Below are positions 10,463-18,410 of a stretch of 64,000 bases of DNA, piece after piece (within the stretch, counting starts at the first letter, position 1; each line of letters starts with the position of its first letter). The stretch covers positions 5,146,001 through 5,210,000 of the forward strand of contig NZ_CP107995.1 in NCBI RefSeq assembly GCF_036116635.1, in the 5' to 3' direction. A program made the position numbers and the translations under genes. Below the pieces are notes generated by a model. It did not search any database and was not told the origin of the DNA. It was given only the letters and a program-made list of their open reading frames with translations. The DNA comes from Amycolatopsis sp. NBC_00345 (GTDB lineage: Bacteria; Actinomycetota; Actinomycetes; Mycobacteriales; Pseudonocardiaceae).

Positions 10463-11706
10463 GCGTCAGCCTTGGCCGGTCTCGCGGCGGCTGCGGCGAG
10501 TGCCGCCTCGATCCGGCGGTTGCTGGTCATGCCCGCGACCACCACCGTCATCACGGCCAGCACCCCGGCGGCGGCCAGGTACGGCGCGCGCAGCCCCGCG
10601 ACCGACGCCAGCCAGCCGCCCAGCACCGCGCCGACCGGTCCGGCCGAGATGGCCACCAGCCGGGACGCCGCGCCGACGCGGCCCATCAGCCGGGCGGGGA
10701 CGATGGCCTGGCGCACGGACCAGCCGAGCACCATCGTCGCCGCCATCGCGCAGCCACAGAGGACAAAGGCGGCGCCCGCCCAGACGGCGTTGCTCGCGAA
10801 CCCGACGATCAGCATCGCGCCCACCTCGGCGACCACCGTGACGGTGAGCGCGGTCCCGGTGCCCAGGTATTTCTCCAACGGCCCGGCCAGGAAGGCGCCG
10901 ATCAGCCCGCCGAGCGCCTCGGCCGCGAGCAGCAGGCCGTAGCCCACCGAGTGCAGGCCGAGCACGTCGCGCGCGTACAGCGCGAGCACGGCTTCGGCGC
11001 CCGCGTAAGCGAAGTTGCCGACGGCGGGCCGCAGCGCCAGCCCGAGCAGGACCCGGTCGCGCAGCACGTACGACGCGCCCTCGCGCGCGTCGGCCCACAG
11101 GCTCCGGCCCGGCTCCCGCGGGGGCGGCGGCACCTTCGGCAGCGACCGGATCAGCAACGCGCTGCCCACGAACGAAACCGCGTCCACCACAAACGGCAGC
11201 GTGCGCCCGACCGAGAACAGGAAACTGCCCGCGGGCGGCCCGAGGAACTGCCCGGCCGCGGTCGACGCGCCGCGCAGCCGGCTGTTCGCCTTACGCAGCA
11301 ACGTCCGGTCGCGCGCGAGCAGGTCCGGCAGGTACGCCGCCGAGGCCGTGTCGAAGAACAGCTGCCCGACCCCGAGCAGGAAAGCCAGCACCAGCAACGC
11401 GGGAATCCCGATCAGCCCCGTCGCCCCGGCCAGGACCGTGACCAGCAGCAGCCCGGCGCGCGCGATATCCGCGAGCCACATCGTGCGCCGCCGGTCCCAG
11501 CGGTCCACCAGCGCGCCGCCGACCAGCCCCAGCACGGGGTACGGCAGCAGCGCCGCCACCGTCACCAGGCTGACCACCACGGGGTCACTGCTCAGCGCGA
11601 CAGCGAGCAGCGGCAGCGCAGCCATATACGCGCCGTCTCCCAGCGAGGACACCGTCGCGGCACCCCACAGACGCCCGAAGGCGCGGGGCATCTTCGGCTC
11701 GGTCAT
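10456..11706 (-). CDS. MFS transporter (MFS_3/enterobactin-exporter-like)
   Basis: This 416-residue, 12-helix transporter resembles the macrolide/siderophore-exporter-like branch of the MFS. The N-terminus FGRLWGAATVSSLGDGAY and the loop GGALVDRWDRRRTMWLAD (motif A region) are typical of that branch. Its ATG overlaps the stop of the upstream ArsR-like regulator by four bases (ATGA), so the two are translationally coupled. It is probably an exporter controlled by that regulator. The substrate is unknown. Its stop codon lies inside a palindromic terminator. Confidence 0.88.
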   Translation of the reverse strand: MTEPKMPRAFGRLWGAATVSSLGDGAYMAALPLLAVALSSDPVVVSLVTVAALLPYPVLGLVGGALVDRWDRRRTMWLADIARAGLLLVTVLAGATGLIGIPALLVLAFLLGVGQLFFDTASAAYLPDLLARDRTLLRKANSRLRGASTAAGQFLGPPAGSFLFSVGRTLPFVVDAVSFVGSALLIRSLPKVPPPPREPGRSLWADAREGASYVLRDRVLLGLALRPAVGNFAYAGAEAVLALYARDVLGLHSVGYGLLLAAEALGGLIGAFLAGPLEKYLGTGTALTVTVVAEVGAMLIVGFASNAVWAGAAFVLCGCAMAATMVLGWSVRQAIVPARLMGRVGAASRLVAISAGPVGAVLGGWLASVAGLRAPYLAAAGVLAVMTVVVAGMTSNRRIEAALAAAAARPAKADAL

Positions 11707-12236
11707 CGGGCGGCCCCGGGGCCGGGGCGGAAGAACGCGACCGCGGCGGTGGCCGCCGGCTCGTCCGGGTCACGCGCCTCCCGCAGCTCGTCGAGCAGCG
11801 CGCCCAGCCGCCGTTCGAACTCCGCGAACTGCGCCTCGCCGATCCGGGTGTGCTGCATCCGCACCAGTCCCGGCGAGTCCGCCGAAGCCGTCTCCAGGTC
11901 GGCGAGCGCGTGCCGCATCAGCACGTTCGCCTGTCCTGGCGCGGCTTCCGGCAGCACGATCCGGCGCGCGACGTGCGCGTAGTACCGCTCCACCACCCCG
12001 CGCACCTTCCGCGTGCGCACGACGTGGATCAGCCCGGCCCGCTCCAGCACGCGCACGTGGTAGCTCGAACTGCCCTTCGCCAGGTCGAGCCGCTCGGCGA
12101 CCTGCGTGATCGTCGCCGGCCCGTCGCGCAGCACCGCGAGCACGCGGTGGCGCACCAGATTGCTGACCGCCCGCAGCTGTTCCGTGGTCCGGACGTGGAC
12201 GGCGTCGTCCGGCGGTGTGTAGTCGTCCCCAGTCAT
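11703..12236 (-). CDS. ArsR-type winged-helix regulator
   Basis: This 177-residue regulator has an N-terminal ArsR/HTH_20 winged helix: LRAVSNLVRHRVLAVLRDGP, then TQVAERLDLAKGSSSYHVRV, then LERAGLIHVVRTRKVRGVVE. The C-terminal region of about 90 residues is not a metal-binding tail, and no Cys-rich ArsR metal site is present. It therefore probably senses an organic ligand. The ATG at 12236 was preferred to an in-frame TTG three codons upstream. It is coupled to the downstream MFS transporter by an ATGA overlap, forming a two-gene export operon. Confidence 0.87.
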   Translation of the reverse strand: MTGDDYTPPDDAVHVRTTEQLRAVSNLVRHRVLAVLRDGPATITQVAERLDLAKGSSSYHVRVLERAGLIHVVRTRKVRGVVERYYAHVARRIVLPEAAPGQANVLMRHALADLETASADSPGLVRMQHTRIGEAQFAEFERRLGALLDELREARDPDEPAATAAVAFFRPGPGAAR

Positions 12237-12273
12237 GGGAGCCAATGGTCAACGAGTCTTGACCATTCGTCAA

Positions 12274-12309
12274 GCGAAAAGCCCCCGGACGGATCCGAGG
12301 GCTTTTCGC
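12274..12309 (-). terminator. Hairpin terminator after the OFA operon
   Basis: The arms GCGAAAAGCCC and GGGCTTTTCGC enclose a further CGGA/TCCG stem. The hairpin begins 8 bases past the stop of the 50-residue membrane protein, in the direction of that operon, so it is a good intrinsic terminator. Confidence 0.75.
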
Positions 12310-12316
12310 GACCGGC

Positions 12317-12469
12317 TCAGCCGCCGAAGAGGTCGACGACCTTCAAGATCAGCTCGTACACGCCGTAGACGAACGGGATGAGGACCCACAGCCACGCGAC
12401 GACGAGCAGCAGGGTGCGCGCGCCCGAGCGGGTCGTCCCGGCCTCCGGTTCAGCCGCCGATTCACTCAT
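12317..12469 (-). CDS. Small membrane subunit coupled to the OFA transporter
   Basis: This is a 50-residue protein starting MSESAAEPEAG and ending VVDLFGG. It has an acidic N-terminus and one hydrophobic helix (TLLLVVAWLWVLIPFVYGVY, about residues 19-38). Its ATG shares the A of the transporter's TGA stop (TGATG), so translation is coupled one to one. A terminator follows immediately. Very short proteins of this kind next to OFA-type transporters are annotated in actinobacteria as an MFS transporter small subunit. I recall that association from general knowledge, and a functional role is inference from coupling and topology. Confidence 0.8.
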   Translation of the reverse strand: MSESAAEPEAGTTRSGARTLLLVVAWLWVLIPFVYGVYELILKVVDLFGG

Positions 12470-13821
12470 CACGCCTCACTCCCCACCTGGTCGCGGCCCA
12501 CGGGCTCGTAGAACTTCTCCTTGACCGGCCGCACGAACTCGTTGGCGATGAAGCCCAGCACGAGCAGGCCGATCATGATGTAGAACGACGTCGCGTACAG
12601 GTCCGGCCCGGACTTGCCGGCGGCCTTCTCGCTGTCCGCGATGCCGTCGACGATCAGCGGGCCGAGCACCCCGGCCACCGACCACGCGGTGAGCAGCCGG
12701 CCGTGGATCGCGCCCACCTGGTAGTTGCCGAACAGGTCCTTCAGGTACGCCGGGAGCGTCGCGAAACCGCCGCCGTAGAAGGAAAGGATCAGCATCGCGC
12801 AGAGCACGAACAGGACCTTCGACGAGTTCGTGGTCAGCGCGATGACCAGGTACAGCAGGGCGCCGACGCCGAGGTAGAAGCGGTAGATGTTCTTACGCCC
12901 CACCAGGTCCGAAGTGGACGACCAGACGAACCGGCCCAGCATGTTCGTCAGCGACAGCATCGCGACGAACCCGGCGGCCGCCGCAGTGCCCACCGGCGCC
13001 GAAGTGTTCTTGAAGAAGTCCCCGATCATCGGCGCGGCCTTCTCCAGGATGCCGATGCCCGCGGTCACGTTGAGGCACAACACGATCCACAGGCACCAGA
13101 ACTGCGGCGTCTTGAGCGCGTTGGCCGCCGAGACGTTGCCGGTGGAGACCAGCGCTTTGGCCTGCACGGCCTTCGGCTCGAAGCCACGCGGCTTCCAGCC
13201 CTCGGCCGGCACCCGCACGAGCAGCACGCCCATGGTCATGAACGCCGCGTAGACGAGGCCGTGGATCAGGAACGCCGTCGCGATGTCGCCGGAGGTGGGC
13301 GCGGTGCCGAGCATCGCCGACGACCACGGCGAGGCGATCAGCGCGCCGCCGCCGAAGCCCATGATCGCGATGCCCGTGGCCATGCCCGGCCGGTCGGGGA
13401 ACCACTTGATCAGCGTCGACACCGGGGAGATGTAGCCGATGCCGAGCCCGATTCCGCCGATGCCGCCATAGCCGACGACCACAAGCCAGAACTGCCCGGT
13501 CGCCACGCCGAGCGCGGAGACCAGGAAACCGGCGCCGAAGCACACGGTCGCGACGAACATGGCCCAGCGCGGGCCGTTCTTCTCCACCAGGGTGCCGCCG
13601 AACGCCGCCGACAGGCCGAGCATCACGATGCCGAGCTGGAACGGCAGCCCGGATTGGGTGCCCGAGAGGTGCATCGTCTTCTCGAGCGGGGTTTTGAAGA
13701 CGCTCCACGCGTAGGCTTGGCCGATCGACAGGTGGATCGAAAGCGCGGCGGGCGGGACCAGCCAGCGCGTCCAGCCGGGCGGTGCGACGATACGAGAGCG
13801 GGCCAGGAAGCCGATGGCCAT
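12469..13821 (-). CDS. OFA (oxalate/formate antiporter) family MFS transporter
   Basis: This 450-residue, 12-helix inner-membrane transporter is of the OFA type. Signature stretches include SIHLSIGQAYAWSVF near the start, a central GFGGGALIASPWSS, LPAYLKDLFG and GRLLTAWSVAGVLGPL near the end. The family exchanges small carboxylates such as oxalate/formate, although many members have other substrates. ATG 13821 is preceded by GGAGG at a suitable distance. It is divergent from fdhD over a 111-base region that holds a 22-base palindrome. Position next to fdhD and near an FdhF-like enzyme suggests carboxylate or formate movement, which is inference. It is translationally coupled to a 50-residue membrane protein. 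Confidence 0.88.
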   Translation of the reverse strand: MAIGFLARSRIVAPPGWTRWLVPPAALSIHLSIGQAYAWSVFKTPLEKTMHLSGTQSGLPFQLGIVMLGLSAAFGGTLVEKNGPRWAMFVATVCFGAGFLVSALGVATGQFWLVVVGYGGIGGIGLGIGYISPVSTLIKWFPDRPGMATGIAIMGFGGGALIASPWSSAMLGTAPTSGDIATAFLIHGLVYAAFMTMGVLLVRVPAEGWKPRGFEPKAVQAKALVSTGNVSAANALKTPQFWCLWIVLCLNVTAGIGILEKAAPMIGDFFKNTSAPVGTAAAAGFVAMLSLTNMLGRFVWSSTSDLVGRKNIYRFYLGVGALLYLVIALTTNSSKVLFVLCAMLILSFYGGGFATLPAYLKDLFGNYQVGAIHGRLLTAWSVAGVLGPLIVDGIADSEKAAGKSGPDLYATSFYIMIGLLVLGFIANEFVRPVKEKFYEPVGRDQVGSEA

Positions 13822-13852
13822 CGTCAGACTCCTCCGAACTGTGGGTGGTTCA

Positions 13853-13874
13853 GGGAATGTATTACCAAATTCCC
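13853..13874. promoter_or_regulatory. Palindrome in the OFA/fdhD divergent promoter region
   Basis: GGGAAT and ATTCCC are separated by ten bases that include GTATTAC, giving near-symmetry over 22 bases. It is the only clear symmetric site in this divergent region, so it is a candidate shared operator. No regulator gene lies adjacent. Confidence 0.35.
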
Positions 13875-13932
13875 GGCGTTGCACCGGCTGAATGTCGTAC
13901 GTTCGTGCCAAGTTTCGAGGAGAGGTGGACAA

Positions 13933-14757
13933 ATGGGTCGGGTCACCGTGCGCCGTCCGGTGCGCAGGATCTCCGCCGCGGGTGAGCGGCGGCGTCCCGA
14001 CTCGCTGGCCGCCGAGGAGCCGCTGGAGCTGCGCGTCGGCGGGAAAGCGCTGGCAGTGACCATGCGCACACCGGGCAACGACGTCGAACTGGCCCACGGT
14101 TTCCTGCTCTCGGAAGGCGTGCTCGGCTCCCGGGAGGACGTTTCGACCGCCCGCTACTGCGATGGCGTCGACGATCAGGGCAGAAATACTTACAACGTCC
14201 TGGATGTGACACTCGCCCCTGGAGTGGCTCCCCCCGAGACGGGGATCGAGCGGAACTTCTACACCACCTCCTCGTGCGGCGTCTGCGGCAAGGCCGCGCT
14301 GGACGCGGTGAAGCTGCGCAGCCGGTTCTCCCCCGCCGAGTCCACGTTCTCGGTGAAGACCGAGGTGCTGGTGAAGCTGCCGGACCGGCTGCGGGAACAG
14401 CAGAAGGTGTTCGCCTCGACCGGCGGGCTGCACGCCGCCGCGCTGTTCGACCCGGACGGCGAGCTGCTCGTGGTCCGCGAGGACGTCGGCCGGCACAACG
14501 CCGTGGACAAGGTGCTCGGCTGGGCCCTGCAGTCCGGGCTGATCCCCGCGCCCGGCCACGGGCTGCTGGTCTCCGGCCGTACTTCCTTCGAGCTGGTGCA
14601 GAAGGCCGCGATGGCCGGCATCGGCCTGCTCGCCGCCGTGTCCGCGCCGTCTTCACTGGCGGTGGAACTGGCGGAGGAGAACGGCATGACCCTGATCGGC
14701 TTCCTCCGCGGCGACAGCCTGAACCTCTACACCGGCGACCACCGGGTGCTGACCTAG
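13933..14757 (+). CDS. fdhD: Formate dehydrogenase accessory sulfurtransferase FdhD
   Basis: FdhD delivers sulfur to the molybdenum cofactor of formate dehydrogenases in the cytoplasm, a step needed for their activity. This 274-residue protein has the sulfur-carrying motif SSCGVCGK (C115 and C118) and the conserved REDVGRHNAVDKVLG region. A C-terminal GRTSFELVQKAAMAGIGLL segment also matches the family. ATG 13933 follows GAGGAGAGG. The client is presumably the FdhF/YdeP-like protein at 5331, the only molybdoenzyme in the window. It is divergent from the OFA transporter, and its stop codon overlaps that of the carotenoid oxygenase on the other strand. Confidence 0.95.
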   Translation: MGRVTVRRPVRRISAAGERRRPDSLAAEEPLELRVGGKALAVTMRTPGNDVELAHGFLLSEGVLGSREDVSTARYCDGVDDQGRNTYNVLDVTLAPGVAPPETGIERNFYTTSSCGVCGKAALDAVKLRSRFSPAESTFSVKTEVLVKLPDRLREQQKVFASTGGLHAAALFDPDGELLVVREDVGRHNAVDKVLGWALQSGLIPAPGHGLLVSGRTSFELVQKAAMAGIGLLAAVSAPSSLAVELAEENGMTLIGFLRGDSLNLYTGDHRVLT

Positions 14758-16115
14758 TCCGACGCGACCCAGTTGCCGTGGAAGCCGTCCGGCACGCGGT
14801 CGGGCAGGTGCACCGCGGCGACCGTTTCGAGGGTGCCGGCGTCGAGCAGGGTCAGCTCGCTGCGATGGCTGGCAGCGTCGAATACGAAGCCCATCAACAC
14901 ACCTTCGTCCTCGGCAGCGTCCACATGGGACGGAACGAACACGAACTCCCCCGGCTGACGGCCCGCGCCGAACGAGCGCGCCGACGCGGATCCCTTGGCC
15001 AGGTCGTGTTTGTACAGTGCGCCGGAGCTGCTGAACCCGTCGCCGGTCGCCACCGCGTAGCCGTACCGGTGCGGCCGGCCGACGAGCCGCTCGTCGACCC
15101 GCGGGAACTCCTGGCCGTGCTCGTCGAGGCGGTCCTCCAGCACCTTCCCGGCGGAGAGGTCGACGGTCCACCGGTCGAGCGTCGGCGTGCCCTCCTCGGG
15201 GCCGTGCAGCTCGCGGTCGAACATCTTCGGGTGCCGGACCACGTCGAGCACCACCCGGTCGCCGTCGTCGTAGGCGTTGAGCGGGTGGAAGACGTAACAC
15301 GGCTCCACGTCGAACCAGCGGACGTCACCGTTGTCCCCCTCCCGCGGCATCACGCCGACCCGCGCCGGGTAACGCGGGTTCCAGCGGTACGGCAGTGAGC
15401 TGACGCCGCGGCCGGCCATGGCACTCACCGGGTCCGGCACGCCCACCGGCGCCGGGGCCTGGTCCGGGTCGAAGGTGACGGGCAGGTCGTAGAACACCAC
15501 ATACCGCTCGGTGAGGGAGAAGTCGTGCATCATCGGCGCCCCGGTCACCTCGACGTCGACAACGCGGCGGGCCCGGCCGTCCTTGCCGATCACGCTGTAC
15601 CGCACCTGATTCCCGATCCCGAAGCGATACGAGACGGCATGCAGCTCGCCGGTGCGCGGATCACGCTTCGGGTGGGCGGTGTAGCCGTCGGGCAAGGTGC
15701 CGTCGAAGTCGCACGGGCCGACCGTGTCGAGTTCCTCGGTCAGCTCCCACACGGGCAGCCCGCCCTCGATCAGCGCGAGCGTGCGGCCGGCGTGCCCGAT
15801 CACGTTCGTATTGGCGCCCACGCCGGTGTACGGGGCGGCGTCGCGCTCCCCGAGCCGGCCGGCGACGTGCGGGGTGCGGATCCAGCGGTTGCGGTACCAC
15901 TCGGCGCGCCCGTCGCGCAGCCGGACGCCGTGGACCATGCCGTCACCGAGGAACCAGTGGTAGGTCTCCGGGTCGGCGCCGGCGAGCGGATTGGGGCCAT
16001 TACGGAGATAACGGCCGTCGAGGTACTCGGGGATGTGCCCGGTCACCTCGAGCCGCGTGCTCGTGTGCTCACGGCTCACCGGGGCGAAGTTGTCTTCGAG
16101 GAACTTGGTAACCAT
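14754..16115 (-). CDS. Carotenoid oxygenase (RPE65/lignostilbene dioxygenase family)
   Basis: This 453-residue non-heme iron dioxygenase is of the carotenoid-cleavage superfamily. The N-terminus NFAPVSREHTS and RYLRNGPNPL are typical. Four His iron ligands can be placed in HPKRDPRTGELHAVSY, MMHDFSLTE, YVFHPLNAYDDGD and the C-terminal DGFHGNWVASD. Such enzymes cleave a double bond in carotenoids, apocarotenoids or stilbenes, and the substrate here is unknown. ATG 16115 is preceded by a GGAGG-like site. It is divergent from a TetR regulator across two identical-arm operators, so it is almost certainly that regulator's target. Stop codons of this gene and fdhD share the palindrome CTAG. Confidence 0.93.
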   Translation of the reverse strand: MVTKFLEDNFAPVSREHTSTRLEVTGHIPEYLDGRYLRNGPNPLAGADPETYHWFLGDGMVHGVRLRDGRAEWYRNRWIRTPHVAGRLGERDAAPYTGVGANTNVIGHAGRTLALIEGGLPVWELTEELDTVGPCDFDGTLPDGYTAHPKRDPRTGELHAVSYRFGIGNQVRYSVIGKDGRARRVVDVEVTGAPMMHDFSLTERYVVFYDLPVTFDPDQAPAPVGVPDPVSAMAGRGVSSLPYRWNPRYPARVGVMPREGDNGDVRWFDVEPCYVFHPLNAYDDGDRVVLDVVRHPKMFDRELHGPEEGTPTLDRWTVDLSAGKVLEDRLDEHGQEFPRVDERLVGRPHRYGYAVATGDGFSSSGALYKHDLAKGSASARSFGAGRQPGEFVFVPSHVDAAEDEGVLMGFVFDAASHRSELTLLDAGTLETVAAVHLPDRVPDGFHGNWVASD

Positions 16116-16132
16116 CGTTGCCTCCTGACGAC

Positions 16133-16169
16133 ATAACCTTGTTATGGACACTAGGTATAACAGGGTTAT
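16133..16169. promoter_or_regulatory. Twin TetR operators
   Basis: Two palindromes with identical arms lie in the divergent region: ATAAC-CTT-GTTAT (16133-16145) and ATAAC-AGG-GTTAT (16157-16169). Their centres are 24 bases apart. Both lie between the carotenoid oxygenase start and the tetR start, where a TetR dimer pair would repress both promoters. Confidence 0.8.
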
Positions 16170-16184
16170 GCGATACTGGCAAGC

Positions 16185-16877
16185 ATGACCGGGAAGCCTC
16201 GCGGCAGTGATGTGAAGGAACGGCTCGTCGAAGCCGCGGTGCGCCTGCTCGCCGACAGCGGCCCCGAAGCACTGCAGGCGCGCAAGATCGCGGCCGAGGT
16301 GGGAGCGTCCACAATGGCCGTTTACACGCACTTCGGCGGAATGGCGGCGCTGCTGGACGCCGTGGCGTGGGAGGGATTCCGGCGGCTGAGCGCCAACCTG
16401 GCCGCGGTCACGCCCACCGAAGACCCGGTGGCCGACATCGTCGCGATGTCGCTGGCGTACCGGCACACGGCGAGAGAGCACCCCGAACTGTTCGCGGTCA
16501 CCTTCAGCCGTTCGAAGGGCCGGAGCCTGGCCGAAATCGTCGCCGCGGGCGACCCGAACGAGGGGAGCACGGCGTTCGGCTATCTGCTGGGGGCCACCGA
16601 GCGCGCGGTCGAGGCCGGCCGCTTCCACGGTGAGCCGTTCCCCGCCGCGGCGCAGCTCTGGAGCGGGGTTCACGGATACGTCACGTTGGAGACGTCCGGG
16701 CACTTCGGGCAACGTCAGCAGGATGTCGAGGCCATCCTGGTGCCGTTGGGGGTGACCATGGCGATCGGTCTCGGGGACACTGTGGAGGCAGCCCGCCGAT
16801 CCGGCGAGTCCGGCCTGGCCGGCTGGCACCGGGCGGACGTGAGCAGCAGCATAGGGACAGACGAAGGCAACGCCTGA
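16185..16877 (+). CDS. TetR-family regulator of the carotenoid oxygenase
   Basis: This 230-residue regulator has an N-terminal TetR helix-turn-helix (KERLVEAAVRLLADSGPEAL, then ARKIAAEVGASTMAVYTHFG). Its C-terminal ligand domain contains AQLWSGVHGYVTLE, the Trp-His-Gly stretch characteristic of the WHG-type TetR C-terminal family. It is divergent from the carotenoid oxygenase and flanked by twin palindromes with identical arms, so autoregulation and repression of that enzyme are likely. The inducer may be an apocarotenoid or stilbene-like aromatic, which is speculation. Confidence 0.9.
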   Translation: MTGKPRGSDVKERLVEAAVRLLADSGPEALQARKIAAEVGASTMAVYTHFGGMAALLDAVAWEGFRRLSANLAAVTPTEDPVADIVAMSLAYRHTAREHPELFAVTFSRSKGRSLAEIVAAGDPNEGSTAFGYLLGATERAVEAGRFHGEPFPAAAQLWSGVHGYVTLETSGHFGQRQQDVEAILVPLGVTMAIGLGDTVEAARRSGESGLAGWHRADVSSSIGTDEGNA

Positions 16878-16919
16878 GCGCCGCGCCGCGTCCTAACGGG
16901 TGTGGGGGACGGAGATCAG

Positions 16920-17840
16920 GTGCGCGAAACGGACGAACCGGCGGTGAACCGGCGGCGGGTGAGCCGCCGTTCGGCGCTGATCGCGGGCGCCTCGGGGCTC
17001 GGCGTGGCCGGGCTGGCCGTGGGGACGGCCACCGGCGCCGTGCCGTTCAGCCAAGCGCTGCAACGGGCGCTGGGCGTCGCATCGTCCACTCCGGTCACCC
17101 AGCTCGGCAGCGTGCGGGTGGAGCGGGTGTACTCGGCCGCGCGTGGGCGCAACGTCGACCTGGTGTTCCTGCTGCCGAGCAAGAAGCCGCCGCACGGCCT
17201 GCCGATGTCGCTGATGCTGCACGGCCTCCACGGCACCGCGCGTAACGCCGCGCCGAGCGGACTGCTGAAGCAGCTGGCGAGCGACGTCGCCCGCAAGGCC
17301 GTGCCCGCGTACGGCTACGTCGCCGTCGACGGCGGCGACAACTACTGGCACCAGGTCCACCCCGGCGACGACCCGATGGCGATGCTGCTGGAGGAGGTCC
17401 CGCAGTGGCTCCGCGCCCGCGGTTTCGCCGGCCCGGACGGCCTGCCGTTCGCCTGCGCGGGCGTCTCCATGGGCGGTTTCGGCGCCATGCTGTACGGCCG
17501 GCGCCGCCTCGAGCGCCGTCAGCCGCCCGAGGCCATCGCGGCCATCTCGCCCGCCCTCATCACGTCGTGGCCGGAGATGGCGAAGCGCCACATCTTCACC
17601 GGCATGACCGACTGGACGGCGCTGGACCCGCTCCGTCACCTCGACGCGCTGCAGGGCATCCCGACGGCCGTGTGGTGCGGCACCGAGGACTCGTTCATCA
17701 CCGGGGTGCGCCGGTACATCGCCGCCACCCGCCCCGCCATCGGCTACACCGCGAAGGGCAAGCACAGCGACGCGTTCTTCCACTCGGTGGTGCCGAGCCT
17801 GGTGAGCTTCGTCGGCAAGCATCTGCCGCGCGGCGCCTGA
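16920..17840 (+). CDS. Tat-exported alpha/beta-hydrolase (esterase-like)
   Basis: This 306-residue secreted hydrolase begins with a twin-arginine signal: NRRRVSRRSALIAGASGLG followed by a hydrophobic stretch. An alpha/beta-hydrolase core follows, with the oxyanion region LMLHGLHGTARN and the nucleophile elbow GVSMGGFGAM. An acid is likely in WCGTEDSFI, and the late His is likely in GKHSDAFFHSVVP. It resembles the esterase-D/antigen-85 type of hydrolases. GTG 16920 has GGAG five bases upstream and was preferred to an in-frame GTG at 16902. The substrate is unknown. It follows tetR by 42 bases but need not be in its regulon. Confidence 0.87.
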   Translation: MRETDEPAVNRRRVSRRSALIAGASGLGVAGLAVGTATGAVPFSQALQRALGVASSTPVTQLGSVRVERVYSAARGRNVDLVFLLPSKKPPHGLPMSLMLHGLHGTARNAAPSGLLKQLASDVARKAVPAYGYVAVDGGDNYWHQVHPGDDPMAMLLEEVPQWLRARGFAGPDGLPFACAGVSMGGFGAMLYGRRRLERRQPPEAIAAISPALITSWPEMAKRHIFTGMTDWTALDPLRHLDALQGIPTAVWCGTEDSFITGVRRYIAATRPAIGYTAKGKHSDAFFHSVVPSLVSFVGKHLPRGA

Positions 17841-17878
17841 AAAAACCGCTTGAAAAACCGCTTGAAGAAACCCGGCCG

Positions 17879-18286
17879 TCAGGCGGAGACCCAGCGGCCG
17901 ACGACCGAGATGAGCCAGAAGCCGACCATCGTCGCGACCGCGAAGAGGGTCGCCCAGCGCAGCTGCAGCGGGCGGGTTTCCGCGGCGCGCAGGAGGCGCA
18001 GGAAGTACCAGGCGCCGGCGAACAGCGGGATCGGGATGAGCGGCAGCGCCGACAACCGGGTCCCGACGGCGACCAGGCAGACCGCCGAGAAGACCGCGAG
18101 CGTGATCGTGGAAGCCCGGTAGAGCCACGGGCAGCGGGCCAGCAGCGAGGCCACGACCCGCTCACTCAGCTCGACAATGCCGACGGAGGGGCCCGAAGGC
18201 TCGTCGGTCTCAGCGGGTACCGCAACATCGGCCGGTTCGGCGGTCGTGTTGTCCCCGGGGGTTGCGGTCAGCGGCACGGTTGTCAT
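17879..18286 (-). CDS. Membrane protein, unknown function
   Basis: This protein of about 135 residues has a hydrophilic, acidic N-terminus (about 50 residues). Three hydrophobic segments follow (TITLAVFSAVCLVAVGTRL; LPLIPIPLFAGAWYFL; TLFAVATMVGFWLISVVG). Two ATG codons three codons apart (18295 and 18286) are possible starts, and GGAG lies before the second. It converges on the esterase gene. I do not recognise a named family. It is separated from clpX by more than 120 bases and a terminator, so it is not part of that operon's 5' end. Confidence 0.7.
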   Translation of the reverse strand: MTTVPLTATPGDNTTAEPADVAVPAETDEPSGPSVGIVELSERVVASLLARCPWLYRASTITLAVFSAVCLVAVGTRLSALPLIPIPLFAGAWYFLRLLRAAETRPLQLRWATLFAVATMVGFWLISVVGRWVSA

Positions 18287-18364
18287 CCACTCCATTATCG
18301 CGCCTGCCGCGAACACCTCGTCAGCGGACTCCTCTTTGGCGCCTGTCCATCAGCACAGCGGCGC

Positions 18365-18402
18365 CCGCTGCCGCCCGGGCAGCCAAGCCCGGGCGGCAGC
18401 GG
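18365..18402 (-). terminator. Terminator of clpX
   Basis: The 14-base arms GCTGCCGCCCGGGC and their complement flank a 6-base loop, and CC/GG extends the pairing at the base. It begins 9 bases beyond the clpX stop codon in the direction of transcription. Confidence 0.8.
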
Positions 18403-18410
18403 AACCGCGA

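Noticed and set aside
13822..14559. Upstream extension of the OFA transporter frame
   Set aside because: It runs antisense through fdhD. ATG 13821 with GGAGG upstream begins the recognisable transporter.
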